Positions 17,211-26,166 of a DNA stretch of 64,000 nucleotides are shown one piece after another. Below the pieces are notes generated by a model. The model saw only the letters and a program-made list of their open reading frames with translations, was not told the DNA's origin and did no database searches. Within the stretch, counting starts at the first letter, position 1. Each line of letters begins with the position of its first letter. The position numbers and the translations under genes were made by a program. This stretch comes from Priestia megaterium NBRC 15308 = ATCC 14581 (GTDB lineage Bacteria; Bacillota; Bacilli; Bacillales; Bacillaceae_H): assembly GCF_000832985.1 (NCBI RefSeq), contig NZ_CP009920.1:2066001-2130000 (forward strand), written 5' to 3'.

Positions 17211-18642
17211 ACCATAGACCTAGCAGTTTCCACCACAAGCCGCCAATTCCAATCCAAATGATAATATGAATAATTGAAATTAAAAAGCCGAGCGACCACC
17301 ATTTTTGCTGCGTTACATATCCACTACCGAAGAACACCGGTGCCGGTCCACTGCCGTAGTGAGTTAAACAGCCAAATAAATTGCTAAAGAACGCTAAAAT
17401 TAATGCTGACAGTAACGGAGGCGCACCAGCGGCCACGATGACAGATAAAAATGCTGCGTACATAGCGCTGACATGAGCCGTATTACTCGCAAAAAAGTAG
17501 TGAGAATAAAAATACGCAACAGCTAGTACAATCAACGCCGTCATCCAAGACATATGACTAACAGTGCCTTTCATCAGATCACTGAACCAAGGAATCATGC
17601 CTAGATCATTTAAGAAGGTTGCCATCATAACCAAAACAGCAAACCAAACTAATGTATCCCATGCTCCCTGTTCTTTTTTGATGTCCGACCAGCTTAACAC
17701 TTGCGTTAAAAGCAGCGCACATAGACCAATAAAAGCAGTTGTTGTTGCATTAATATTTAAATTAGCTCCAAAAATCCACAGCACAAGAAGAAGTAAAAAT
17801 ACGCCAATCATGTACCATTCTTCTTTCTTTAACGGACCCATTTCATTTAGTTTTTTTGCTGCAATTTCAGATGCTTCCGGCGTTTCTTTTAATTCTGGCG
17901 GATACAGCTTATAAATAACAAGCGGAATAACAATTAAACTAATAATTCCAGGTACAATTGCAGCCGCTGCCCAGCCAACCCATGAAATAGTCTTGCCTGT
18001 AATTTGTTCCGTCATTTTAACAGCAAGAGGATTGGCCGCCATTGCCGTTACGAACATAGCGGATGTGATCATATCTCCTTGAAACGATACTTTTGTTAAG
18101 AAAGCGCCGACTCTGCGCTCCGTACCGTCTCCAGTTCTGGATCCGTATGTTTCGGATAAAGAACGAATGATTGGAAGAATAATTCCTCCAGCTCGCGCTG
18201 TATTAGACGGCATTGCAGGTGATAAAAGCAAGTCACTTACGATAAGAGAATACGATAATCCCAACGTCTTTTTACCGAACAAACGAACAAAAATGTAGGC
18301 AACCCTTGTTCCTAGACCAGTCTTAATAAAACCTCTAGAAATAAAGAATGCAATAACGATTAACCAAATCGTCGTATTTTGAAAACCGCTGAGCGATTGT
18401 TCAAGTGTTAATGTATTAGTTAATACAATAATGGTTAAAGATAAAATAGCTACACTGCCTAATGGCAATGGTTTAATGATAAGCCCTACGATAGTAGCCA
18501 CAAAAATAGCGAATAAGTGCCAAGCCTTCACATCAAGTCCAGACGGAGGTGTAATAAACCATAAAATAAGTCCGATTGCCAGACAAATTAATAAAGGAAG
18601 AAATTTCACTTCGCCGGCAGGCTTTTTTGTTGTTTCAGCCAT
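17209..18642 (-). CDS. DASS-family anion:sodium symporter (2-oxoglutarate/malate type)
   Basis: A 477-residue membrane protein with about twelve helices. Family elements include SPAMPSNTARAGGIILPI, the first SNT motif, and a second SNT (FASNTAHVSAMYAA) in the C-terminal half, which together bind sodium and carboxylate in DASS carriers; LTHYGSGPAPVFFGSGYV follows. It resembles plant plastid 2-oxoglutarate/malate translocators and B. subtilis YflS; substrate is likely a C4/C5 dicarboxylate. GAAAGGAGAAAG precedes the ATG. Upstream lies a copy of the same motif found in the cydA leader, suggesting shared control. Confidence 0.9.
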   Translation of the reverse strand: MAETTKKPAGEVKFLPLLICLAIGLILWFITPPSGLDVKAWHLFAIFVATIVGLIIKPLPLGSVAILSLTIIVLTNTLTLEQSLSGFQNTTIWLIVIAFFISRGFIKTGLGTRVAYIFVRLFGKKTLGLSYSLIVSDLLLSPAMPSNTARAGGIILPIIRSLSETYGSRTGDGTERRVGAFLTKVSFQGDMITSAMFVTAMAANPLAVKMTEQITGKTISWVGWAAAAIVPGIISLIVIPLVIYKLYPPELKETPEASEIAAKKLNEMGPLKKEEWYMIGVFLLLLVLWIFGANLNINATTTAFIGLCALLLTQVLSWSDIKKEQGAWDTLVWFAVLVMMATFLNDLGMIPWFSDLMKGTVSHMSWMTALIVLAVAYFYSHYFFASNTAHVSAMYAAFLSVIVAAGAPPLLSALILAFFSNLFGCLTHYGSGPAPVFFGSGYVTQQKWWSLGFLISIIHIIIWIGIGGLWWKLLGLW

Positions 18643-18768
18643 AATCTTTCTCCTTTCATGTTTTTAAATAATAGTAATAGTATGCTCTTTCCACTTCGTA
18701 CCCAATACTTATCCCATTTAAAATAAAATAATTGTAAAAATACGTTTCGTAAGGATGATATTGTAAAA

Positions 18769-18786
18769 TTGTGAAATGTTGAGCAT
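18769..18786 (-). promoter_or_regulatory. Motif shared with cydA leader
   Basis: TTGTGAAATGTTGAGCAT on the plus strand matches TTGTGAAACATTGAGCAT (977-994) at 16 of 18 positions. It lies 127 bases before the transporter ATG and has the same orientation relative to its gene as the cydA copy. The binding protein is not known to me. Confidence 0.5.
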
Positions 18787-18879
18787 GATTCCTTTATTAT
18801 TTTATCATATATATTGACAATATTTATCTCTTACCTTCATTTTATTCCCTTCAAAATAGCTTGTAAGCGTTATTTCATT

Positions 18880-18913
18880 AAAAATAAATAAACTGCATGA
18901 GTTCATCATGCAG
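18880..18913 (-). terminator. Terminator of the RlmI-like methyltransferase
   Basis: CTGCATGA, loop of five, TCATGCAG on the minus strand followed by a T-rich tail (TTTATTTATTTTT), nine bases behind the stop at 18922. Confidence 0.8.
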
Positions 18914-18921
18914 CCTTGCAT

Positions 18922-20121
18922 TTAGCGATTTACTTTTTGAATAAACACGACTTTTAAATAATTACCTGACTTAAATTCTTTTATTGTTTTAAAATCAGCT
19001 GGAAGAGCGAACTGCTCCATCATTTTGTACCGTTCCCCTTTTTCATTAAAAGCTTTTTCAATAAACGAATGGAATTTTTTCATATCAAAATTGCTTGCAT
19101 TCGTAGATGCTACAATGACACCGTTTGGCTTTGTAAGCGCAATGGCTTCTTTTAATAAATCTTTGTAGTCTTTTACTGCGCTAAACGTATGCTTTTTCGA
19201 CTTAGCAAAGCTTGGCGGATCTAGCACTACAAGATCGAACGTCATATTCTTCTTAACCGCATATTTAAAATACTTAAAAACATCTTCTACGATAATGTCC
19301 TGTGCTTCGTGATCAATTCCATTTACACTAAATTGCTCAATTGTTTTTGCCAAGCTGCGATTGGCTAAATCGACACTTGTTGTTTTCGCAGCTCCTCCAA
19401 GAGCGGCCGCCACTGAAAATGCGCCTGTATACGAAAACATATTTAAGACGGTCTTTCCTTTTGCATATTTATCTCGAATAGTTTTACGGACGTCTCGCTG
19501 ATCTAAAAAGACTCCCACCATTGCTCCGTCATTTAAGTAAACGGCAAAACGAATACCATTTTCTTTTACAATTAAAGGAAATTCACCTTTGTCCCCTGCT
19601 ACAAAATCATCTTCTTCAATATACTGACCTTTTACGTTAAAACGTTTTTTCTGGTACAGCCCTTTAAAGTTAGGCGCAGACTTTAAGGCTTCAATGACGT
19701 ATTCTTTAAATTGATAAATTCCTTCACTATACCAACTCATGACGTAATATCCGTCATAATAATCAATAATCAAGCCGCCGATTCCGTCACCTTCACTATT
19801 AAATACGCGAAAAGCAGTTGTGTCTTCAGATGCATAAAAGTCATGACGAGAGGCAATAGCTTGCTGAATTTTCCTAGCAAAAAACGCCGCGTCAATTTGC
19901 TCACTTTTCTTCTTCGTAAGAATCCATCCGTAGCCTTTGTTTTGTTTTCCATAATAGCCTTTGGCTAAAAATTGACTCTTCGGAGTGACTAAGTTAATAA
20001 TAACCCCTTCTTCTTGCAGTTTATGACCATCAACAAGCGCATCTTTTTCAATGAGTGGATAACCCTTGTTCACTTTTTTAATAAAAGCTTCTTTGGCTAT
20101 AACTTGTACTTCTTTTCTCAT
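18922..20121 (-). CDS. Class I SAM-dependent rRNA methyltransferase (RlmI/YwbD-like)
   Basis: A 399-residue protein with an N-terminal PUA-type domain (about 5-80), a small linking domain and a Rossmann methyltransferase fold. Motif I is VLNMFSYTGAFSVAAALGG and motif IV is VVLDPPSFAKSKK. This order is that of RlmI, which methylates a cytosine of 23S rRNA; the B. subtilis counterpart is YwbD. The exact target base is not shown. It stands alone with its own terminator. The ATG at 20121 has a GGGTG ribosome site. Confidence 0.88.
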   Translation of the reverse strand: MRKEVQVIAKEAFIKKVNKGYPLIEKDALVDGHKLQEEGVIINLVTPKSQFLAKGYYGKQNKGYGWILTKKKSEQIDAAFFARKIQQAIASRHDFYASEDTTAFRVFNSEGDGIGGLIIDYYDGYYVMSWYSEGIYQFKEYVIEALKSAPNFKGLYQKKRFNVKGQYIEEDDFVAGDKGEFPLIVKENGIRFAVYLNDGAMVGVFLDQRDVRKTIRDKYAKGKTVLNMFSYTGAFSVAAALGGAAKTTSVDLANRSLAKTIEQFSVNGIDHEAQDIIVEDVFKYFKYAVKKNMTFDLVVLDPPSFAKSKKHTFSAVKDYKDLLKEAIALTKPNGVIVASTNASNFDMKKFHSFIEKAFNEKGERYKMMEQFALPADFKTIKEFKSGNYLKVVFIQKVNR

Positions 20122-20233
20122 GTGTACACCCTATCTATTTAATTTATTTCATTCTAGTTCTATCCATTTTACAACAATAATCTACATTTATCTTAACATA
20201 GATAAACAGCCCCGTTTCTAGTTATAAATAGAA

Positions 20234-20265
20234 AAGCAGAGGATGCCTTGAAACACCCTCTGCTT
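20234..20265 (-). terminator. Terminator belonging to the gene remnant upstream
   Basis: AAGCAGAGG and CCTCTGCTT (20234-20242, 20257-20265) form a hairpin; on the minus strand it is followed by TTTTCTATTT. It lies 49 bases behind the open frame ending at 20314, so it probably ended that gene. Confidence 0.65.
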
Positions 20266-20313
20266 GATATGAATAAAAAATGAAATGTATGTTTTATGTT
20301 TTAAGATAAACAA

Positions 20314-20484
20314 TTATGAGCACTCTTGCCCCGTATAAGCATCGAACTGAGTGACGTTTTTTTCTGCTAAAATACCTTTCACTTTTGCTGTACAAGCCAA
20401 AGCGCTTTTTGTCTTGTCGCCTTTAGCTATGTGTTTATTGTAAGAGCGGAACATGAATTCACTGTGAAGCCCGGCTGAATGCTA
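20314..20484 (-). pseudogene. Unrecognised gene remnant (C-terminal piece)
   Basis: An open frame of about 55 codons reads HSAGLHSEFMFRSYNKHIAK and continues to ...NVTQFDAYTGQECS before TAA. It is closed upstream by an in-frame TAG and no ribosome site precedes its only ATG (20454). Composition looks protein-like, with no low-complexity, and a terminator follows on the same strand. I therefore read it as the surviving 3' end of a decayed gene. I do not recognise the family. It could also be a small intact gene of 46 residues starting at 20454. Confidence 0.45.
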
Positions 20485-20542
20485 TCTGAACAAATTCTGA
20501 AAGATAGCTGAATAACTTCTAGTTAAACTTGTCATATAAATG

Positions 20543-20569
20543 TTCAACGTTCTTAACAACAGCTCAACA
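20543..20569 (+). promoter_or_regulatory. Candidate PhoP (Pho) box upstream of phoX
   Basis: TTCAAC (20543), TTAACA (20553) and TCAACA (20564) are direct repeats spaced 10-11 bases. This matches the tandem TTnACA repeats bound by PhoP in Bacillus under phosphate starvation. They lie about 80-105 bases before the phosphatase start. Confidence 0.5.
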
Positions 20570-20649
20570 AATCCAGCGCTTCTCTTTATATTTCCTCAAC
20601 AATCAAATGATTTAATAAGTGTATGAATACAATTTGGAGGTTATCAACC

Positions 20650-22548
20650 ATGAAAAAACGAGTATCTCTTGGACTATCTCTCACTCTTTTAGCTTCTAGC
20701 GCCACTTCTGCTTTTGCAGCAGAACATCACCCAGTTCAACATCCAAAACAAATCAAAAGCGTCGAGTTTCAGCCAATGAAAGCACCTACTACGATTGAAA
20801 ATATGATTAAAACGTATACAGAGGCATCTGTAAAAGTAACGTATAAAGATGGAAGCGTTGAAGAAACGCCGCTTAACTATAACCAGCTCTTTCTTTCAAA
20901 AGATAAAATTGTCGATAATAAAGGGGAATTAATCGCCGCAGGTACACCGATCGATGCAAACGGGGATCCGATTATTGACCGAAGCGTTCCTGATAAGCCA
21001 TCACCGTACGTATCAGATGCACCGGATTCAAACAGCTTTATCACCATCAACGATAAGTCTTATATTATTTCACATTATGAATATGAATCTGTTAATAATG
21101 CTGGAAAAGAGATTTCCGGTCTTCCTGCTTCAATGACGCTTACACAAGTTGACCGAGATGATAAAACAGGAAAACTGACCGTCAACCATGCTAAAAAAAT
21201 TGATTTTTCTAATGTAAATGGTTTGTGGACGCCGTGTAATGGCTCGACAACGGATTGGGGTACTCACCTTGGTTCAGAAGAATATGAGCCTGATGCACGT
21301 GCTTTTGAAGACCCTTCATCCAGCTCTTATAAAGACGTCACGAACTTCGCTAAGCTTTATTTCGGCGACATGCCAAAAGCAAATCCTTACTACTACGGCT
21401 GGATTCCAGAAATTTCAGTAGATGAAAGCGGCAATGCGTCGGTCGTAAAACATTACAGCACAGGTCGTTTTTCACACGAAATGATGCAGGTACTTCCAGA
21501 TAACAAAACCGCTCTTTTTGGAGACGATGGGTCTAATACCATGATGTTTATGTATGTAGCAGATAAGGAAAAAGACTTCTCAGCAGGAACTCTTTATGCG
21601 GCAAAGTTTAAACAAACGAGCACAAAAAATGGAGGTAAAGGCGACCTTCAGTGGATGAAGCTTGGCCATGCAACAGACAATGAAGTGAAAACAATAATCG
21701 ACAAAGGCACAAAATTTAGTGATATTTTTGAAACAGCTGACCAGCCTACAAAAGGATTTAAAGCAGTCAAAACCGCCGCAAGTAAAAAAGTTGAATATTT
21801 AAAAGTAAAGCCTGGCATGGAAAAAGCAGCTGCCTTTTTAGAATCACGCCGATACGGTGCAATTTTAGGTGCAACATCTGAATTCAACAAGATGGAAGGA
21901 CTAACGGTTAACAAAAAAGACAAAAAAGCGTATATGGCTATTTCTTACCAAAATAGTGCCATGCTAAAAGAATCTGATGCTGTACAAGATGATATTCAGC
22001 TTCCAAAACTAGAGTCTGGTGTGACCTACCAGCTGAACTTAGGATCGCATCAAAAAGACCAAGCAAAAGGCAAGATTAACAGTCGCTACGTTCCTGCAAG
22101 CATGGAAGGGCTACTGATTGGACAAGACCTAGAAAAAGCAGATGCATACGGTAATAAAGCGGATCCAAATAAAGTTGCCAACCCTGATAACCTTACGTAT
22201 TCAAATGACTTAAATACACTCTTTATCGGAGAAGACAGCTCACTGCACACAAACAACTTCGTATGGGCTTATAATGTAAAAACAAAAAAACTATCACGCA
22301 TTCTTTCAGTTCCAGTGGGAGCAGAAGCAACAGGTCTTCGTGCAGTAGAAAACATTAAAAACTCTCGCTACGTACTAAGCAACTATCAGCACCCAGGCGA
22401 GGACATCAGCGACAAAAACATTACCGCTGTTGATAAAGAAGAGCTAGCTAATGCAATGAAAGAAAGCATTGGCATTCAAGAAACAGGTGGTGTCGGATAC
22501 ATTTCTGGACTGCCTTCTAAGGACCGCGCTCCTTACAAAAAGCATTAA
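20650..22548 (+). CDS. phoX: PhoX-family (DUF839) alkaline phosphatase, exported
   Basis: A 632-residue exported protein. Residues 1-23 are a signal peptide ending SAFA. The metal-site elements of the PhoX fold are recognisable: TPCNGSTTDWGTHLGSEEYEPDAR around 195-220, HYSTGRFSHEMM and FGDDG, and near the end FIGEDSSLHTNN and GAEATGLRAVE. PhoX enzymes use iron and calcium to release phosphate from monoesters outside the cell. I start at ATG 20650 because GGAGG lies nine bases upstream; an in-frame ATG at 20623 has none. A Pho box upstream fits the role. A terminator follows at once. Confidence 0.88.
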   Translation: MKKRVSLGLSLTLLASSATSAFAAEHHPVQHPKQIKSVEFQPMKAPTTIENMIKTYTEASVKVTYKDGSVEETPLNYNQLFLSKDKIVDNKGELIAAGTPIDANGDPIIDRSVPDKPSPYVSDAPDSNSFITINDKSYIISHYEYESVNNAGKEISGLPASMTLTQVDRDDKTGKLTVNHAKKIDFSNVNGLWTPCNGSTTDWGTHLGSEEYEPDARAFEDPSSSSYKDVTNFAKLYFGDMPKANPYYYGWIPEISVDESGNASVVKHYSTGRFSHEMMQVLPDNKTALFGDDGSNTMMFMYVADKEKDFSAGTLYAAKFKQTSTKNGGKGDLQWMKLGHATDNEVKTIIDKGTKFSDIFETADQPTKGFKAVKTAASKKVEYLKVKPGMEKAAAFLESRRYGAILGATSEFNKMEGLTVNKKDKKAYMAISYQNSAMLKESDAVQDDIQLPKLESGVTYQLNLGSHQKDQAKGKINSRYVPASMEGLLIGQDLEKADAYGNKADPNKVANPDNLTYSNDLNTLFIGEDSSLHTNNFVWAYNVKTKKLSRILSVPVGAEATGLRAVENIKNSRYVLSNYQHPGEDISDKNITAVDKEELANAMKESIGIQETGGVGYISGLPSKDRAPYKKH

Positions 22549-22560
22549 TACGTAATGAAG

Positions 22561-22595
22561 CCACGTCTGTTGTGCAATGACAGACGTGGTTTTTT
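22561..22595 (+). terminator. phoX terminator
   Basis: CCACGTCTGT (22561-22570), nine-base loop, ACAGACGTGG (22580-22589) and T6. Confidence 0.93.
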
Positions 22596-22955
22596 ATATA
22601 GTCGAAGTTATTTATAAAATCGTTTATCGTAATCATCATTACAGTGAATACTTTATAATATCCTTCGAGAAAGTACCTACACACGAACCAAATGCTTTAG
22701 GATTTATTCGCAGGTATCCGTTACATGCCTTCAGGCTCGCTTTTAATTGCTTACACTCCACTAATACTAGATATAAAAGTTGTTTCAATAAGTATTTCCA
22801 GCAAAACAAAACCACTCGTTCCCTTGCACTTTTCGTTCCATACCATTAAAGTATATATTGGTTGAAGTTTATACTGGCATTCAGCCTGATAAAAGAAATT
22901 ACACTTTTTAATTTTGGGAATATGTTTTCCCTAAAAGAAAGGGTTTAGATATAAG
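22596..22955. other. Gap without a supported gene
   Basis: About 360 bases between phoX and the dihydrouridine synthase. A plus-strand frame (22577-22849) overlaps the phoX terminator and has no ribosome site. On the minus strand an open frame ends at 22639 and reads ...KASLKACNGYLRINPKAFGS before its stop, without a good start. Either could be debris. I see no promoter that I can name with confidence. Confidence 0.5.
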
Positions 22956-23954
22956 ATGAAAGATAATTTTTGGCATGAGTTGCCGCGTCCGTTTTTTATT
23001 TTGGCACCGATGGAAGCTGTGACGGATGTCGTTTTTCGCCATGTTGTGACTGAAGCAGCACGACCTGACGTATTTTTTACAGAGTTTACGAATACGGAAA
23101 GCTACTGCCATCCGAAAGGAAAAGATAGCGTAAAAGGACGTTTGACGTTTACAGACGATGAACAGCCAATCGTTGCGCACATTTGGGGAGACAAGCCTGA
23201 GTACTTCCGTCAAATGAGTATCGGCATGGCCGAAATGGGCTTTCGCGGCATTGATATTAATATGGGCTGTCCTGTGCAGAACGTTGCAGGAAACGGAAAA
23301 GGTTCTGGTCTGATTCGCCGTCCAGATACTGCGGCTGAGATTATCCAGGCAGCCAAAGCTGGAGGGCTTCCAGTAAGCGTAAAGACTCGTCTTGGCTATA
23401 CGCAAGTTGATGAGTGGTACGACTGGCTGAAGCACATTTTAGAACAGGATATCGTGAACCTTTCTATTCACCTTCGTACGAAAAAAGAAATGAGCGATGT
23501 TGACGCGCACTGGGAGTTAATTCCGGAGATTAAGAAACTTCGTGACGAAATTGCGCCTCATACGCTACTAACAATTAACGGTGATATTCCTGACCGCCAG
23601 AAAGGTCTGGAACTTGCAGAGAAGTACGGCGTTGATGGAATCATGATTGGACGCGGAATTTTCCATAATCCGTTTGCGTTTGAAAAAGAAAAGAAAGAGC
23701 ACACAAGCGAAGAGCTATTAGAACTTCTTCGCCTGCAGCTAGATCTTCATGATAAGTATTCTGAAGAATTAGAGCCGCGTCCTTTCAAACCGCTTCGACG
23801 CTTTTTCAAAATTTACGTTCGCGGATTCCGCGGTGCAAGTGAATTAAGAAATCTACTCATGAGCACGGAAACAACTGACGAAGTGCGTGCGTTGCTTGAT
23901 GAGTTTAAAGACAGAGCTGGAGTGAAAGAAGACGAAGGTTTTTCTGTTTCTTAA
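22956..23954 (+). CDS. tRNA-dihydrouridine synthase family protein
   Basis: A 332-residue flavoprotein that reduces uridine in the D-loop of tRNA with NADPH and FMN. The barrel starts [13 protein letters not shown]; the catalytic cysteine is Cys105 in [21 protein letters not shown], with the RR/FMN phosphate elements VKTRLG, NGDI and [15 protein letters not shown] following. It is distinct from the dusB gene expected elsewhere in Bacilli. The ribosome site (AAAGGG) is rather far from the ATG. It stands alone, convergent with rlmH. Confidence 0.9.
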   Translation: MKDNFWHELPRPFFILAPMEAVTDVVFRHVVTEAARPDVFFTEFTNTESYCHPKGKDSVKGRLTFTDDEQPIVAHIWGDKPEYFRQMSIGMAEMGFRGIDINMGCPVQNVAGNGKGSGLIRRPDTAAEIIQAAKAGGLPVSVKTRLGYTQVDEWYDWLKHILEQDIVNLSIHLRTKKEMSDVDAHWELIPEIKKLRDEIAPHTLLTINGDIPDRQKGLELAEKYGVDGIMIGRGIFHNPFAFEKEKKEHTSEELLELLRLQLDLHDKYSEELEPRPFKPLRRFFKIYVRGFRGASELRNLLMSTETTDEVRALLDEFKDRAGVKEDEGFSVS

Positions 23955-24054
23955 ATAAGATCTCGTTTGCTTAAACTCAATTGTTCTAACATTTTACCGG
24001 AGAGAAGAACCTCTTGTTCTTTTTTATAGACGTGTGCTATTTATCCACATATGA

Positions 24055-24102
24055 TAAAAGCTGAGGCAGAAGGTTTTACATTTCCTTCTGCCTCAGCTTT
24101 TA
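24055..24102. terminator. Bidirectional terminator between dus gene and rlmH
   Basis: Perfect 19-bp arms (24055-24073 and 24084-24102, TAAAAGCTGAGGCAGAAGG and complement) with a ten-base loop. A weaker hairpin AAGAAC-ctctt-GTTCTT at 24006-24022 precedes it on the plus side. Confidence 0.92.
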
Positions 24103-24123
24103 ATGAAAAAATATCCACACGTT

Positions 24124-24603
24124 CTATTTATGATAAGGTTCATTTCGAATAATACGAAAAGCTCGGTAAATCTGTTCTACTAATACTAGGCGCATAAGCT
24201 GATGAGGAAACGTCATCTTTGAAAAAGAAAGGGCTGCGTTTGAGCGTTTCATTACTTCGCTACTTAAACCAAGCGACCCGCCAATGACAAATGCTATTTT
24301 GCTTTTTCCGTAGGTAGCTAATGAATCAATTTCTTTTGCGAGTTCCTCGGAAGATTTTTGTTTTCCGTTAATAGCTAATGCGATCACATGAGTATCGTCT
24401 GAGATTTTCGCTAAGATGCGCTCTCCTTCTTTTTGTTTTACCTGTTCCATTTCAGATTCACTTAAGTTTTCTGGCGCTTTTTCATCTGCAAGCTCAATAA
24501 TTTCTACTTTTGCATAGCTTGATAAGCGCTTTAAATATTCTTGAATACCTTGTTTTAAGTATTTTTCTTTTAGCTTTCCAATGGTTATAATAGAGATATT
24601 CAC
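24124..24603 (-). CDS. rlmH: 23S rRNA (pseudouridine1915-N3)-methyltransferase
   Basis: A 159-residue SPOUT-fold enzyme that methylates pseudouridine 1915 in helix 69 of 23S rRNA. The knot signature [15 protein letters not shown] (about 101-115) and the tail [26 protein letters not shown] are characteristic; length is exact for the family. Translation begins at GTG 24603 behind GGAGAGGAG. Clusters of DnaA boxes flank the gene on both sides. It is B. subtilis YydA. Confidence 0.96.
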   Translation of the reverse strand: MNISIITIGKLKEKYLKQGIQEYLKRLSSYAKVEIIELADEKAPENLSESEMEQVKQKEGERILAKISDDTHVIALAINGKQKSSEELAKEIDSLATYGKSKIAFVIGGSLGLSSEVMKRSNAALSFSKMTFPHQLMRLVLVEQIYRAFRIIRNEPYHK

Positions 24604-24628
24604 AGGCTATTCTCCTCTCCTTTATCCC

Positions 24629-24671
24629 TTATCCACAGATATTATCCACATATCCACATGTTATATCCACA
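24629..24671. promoter_or_regulatory. Cluster of four DnaA boxes
   Basis: TTATCCACA at 24629-24637 and 24642-24650 and ATATCCACA at 24650-24658 and 24663-24671 lie in one orientation within 43 bp. Further copies occur at 24041, 24111 and, inverted, 24902. Such density is far above chance and marks a DnaA-binding cluster outside oriC. Confidence 0.8.
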
Positions 24672-24686
24672 TTTTGTATAAGAATA

Positions 24687-24845
24687 TTAGTTCCCTACTA
24701 CATATACAGCTTCATTGTCACAATATTCACAGCTTTTTTTGTCAGTGGAATTTTCTATTTTTTCAAAAACCGGCGCTAGCTCAATCTCATCTACTATTAC
24801 ATCCAGCGCTAGTTCTGTATGTTCTAAACAGCAATATATCTTCAT
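24687..24845 (-). CDS. yyzF: Small CxxH/CxxC protein
   Basis: A 52-residue protein starting MKIYCCLEHTELALDVIVDE. Cys6-x2-His9 and Cys39-x2-Cys42 (SCEYCDNEA) form a likely zinc knuckle. I recognise it as the CxxH/CxxC protein found beside rlmH and htrC in Bacilli (B. subtilis YyzF). No function is established. AAAGGAAG precedes the ATG. DnaA boxes lie on both sides. Confidence 0.85.
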   Translation of the reverse strand: MKIYCCLEHTELALDVIVDEIELAPVFEKIENSTDKKSCEYCDNEAVYVVGN

Positions 24846-24918
24846 GTATTTATCTTCCTTTCTCTATTCTTTTCATTAAAAAACCACAGGAGTTTATCCC
24901 CTGTGGATAACTTTTCTT

Positions 24919-26166
24919 TCACTTCATTTGACGCGTTAATTTTACTTCTGTGGATTTCTTTTTGCCATCGCGATAGAACGTTACGTTCATTTTATCGCCA
25001 ATTTCTTTTTCAATGTAGAGGTGTTTGCGAAGTGTCGCAATGTCCCTTACTTTGCTGTGATCTAGCTCAACAATCACATCATATTCCTTCAACCCAGCTT
25101 TAGCGGCTGGCGAACCTGGCTCGACTTTTAGAACAGCGACTCCGTTTACTACATCATGCGGTAACTTAAGGGTTTCTTTTAAATGATACCCTGATACCTC
25201 ACTTAATGATAGTGTACTAACTCCAAGATACGGACGTCTAACTTCACCATATCGTTCTAAGTCATTAATAATGGGCCTAGCCATGTTAATTGGTATTGCA
25301 AGACCAATGCCTTCTACTGCTTCTTGGGCAATTTTCATGGAATTAATGCCTATTAATTCACCATCAATATTAACAAGAGCACCCCCGCTATTGCCAGGGT
25401 TAATTGCGGCATCTGTTTGAATAACTTCTGATTGCCAATCAGGATTTCCATCGCCATTCAAATCTTGAGGAATGACACGGTTAATCCCTGAGACAACTCC
25501 TTGTGTAACGGAGCCAGAAAATTGAAGGCCTAGCGGGTTTCCGATAGCAATCACTGGTTCACCAGCTTTCAGCTTATCAGAATTTCCGAAGGTAGCCACT
25601 TTTGTCACGTGGCCTGCGTCAATTTCAAGAACTGCTAAGTCCATTAAATCATCGCTGCCAAGAATTTTAGCCGATACCCTTGTACCGTTACTGAAGCTCA
25701 CTTCAATTTCGTTAGCGCCTTTAATGACATGATAGTTTGTCACAATATAAGCTTTGTTGCCTTGCTTTTTGTAAATAACACCTGAGCCTGTCCCGGCATC
25801 AGTTCGTTCATCATTCCAAAAGCTTTCAGAGTTCTGAATGTTTACAACTCCTACAACTGCTGCATTGACTTCAGAAACAGCTTTTGTGACGGCCGTAGTG
25901 ACGTCAAGAGATACTGACTTTTGAATGGTAGAACCTGTTTGTTCATCTCTATTTTCATCCGTCATCCATCCGTATGGCAAAATCCCATTCCTCACCAAGG
26001 CTGGCATAAGAAGCAGTACAATAAGTGCACCTATAATTGCTCCAACCAGAGCAGAAGCGAAATATCCTCTGCGGCGTTTAGGCGGCCGACTATTTGGCTC
26101 TTGGCCTTCATCATAATGTTCCACACTATCACCGAACCCTTCATTTATCATCGTGAATGTCTGCAT
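24919..26166 (-). CDS. htrC: HtrA-like membrane serine protease
   Basis: A 415-residue membrane-anchored quality-control protease acting outside the membrane. A basic cytoplasmic start is followed by one helix (about 37-58), a trypsin-like domain with His146 (VTNYHVIKG), Asp176 (DLMDLAVLE) and Ser260 (NPGNSGGAL), and a PDZ domain (about 300-410). This is YyxA/HtrC, last in the wal cluster. ATG 26166 has no close ribosome site and lies within an 8-bp inverted repeat (26152-26171); ATG 26151 is an alternative start. Confidence 0.93.
   Translation of the reverse strand: MQTFTMINEGFGDSVEHYDEGQEPNSRPPKRRRGYFASALVGAIIGALIVLLLMPALVRNGILPYGWMTDENRDEQTGSTIQKSVSLDVTTAVTKAVSEVNAAVVGVVNIQNSESFWNDERTDAGTGSGVIYKKQGNKAYIVTNYHVIKGANEIEVSFSNGTRVSAKILGSDDLMDLAVLEIDAGHVTKVATFGNSDKLKAGEPVIAIGNPLGLQFSGSVTQGVVSGINRVIPQDLNGDGNPDWQSEVIQTDAAINPGNSGGALVNIDGELIGINSMKIAQEAVEGIGLAIPINMARPIINDLERYGEVRRPYLGVSTLSLSEVSGYHLKETLKLPHDVVNGVAVLKVEPGSPAAKAGLKEYDVIVELDHSKVRDIATLRKHLYIEKEIGDKMNVTFYRDGKKKSTEVKLTRQMK

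Noticed and set aside
22577..22849. 90-codon plus-strand frame after phoX
   Set aside because: It starts inside the phoX terminator, has no ribosome site and its residues do not look like a known family.
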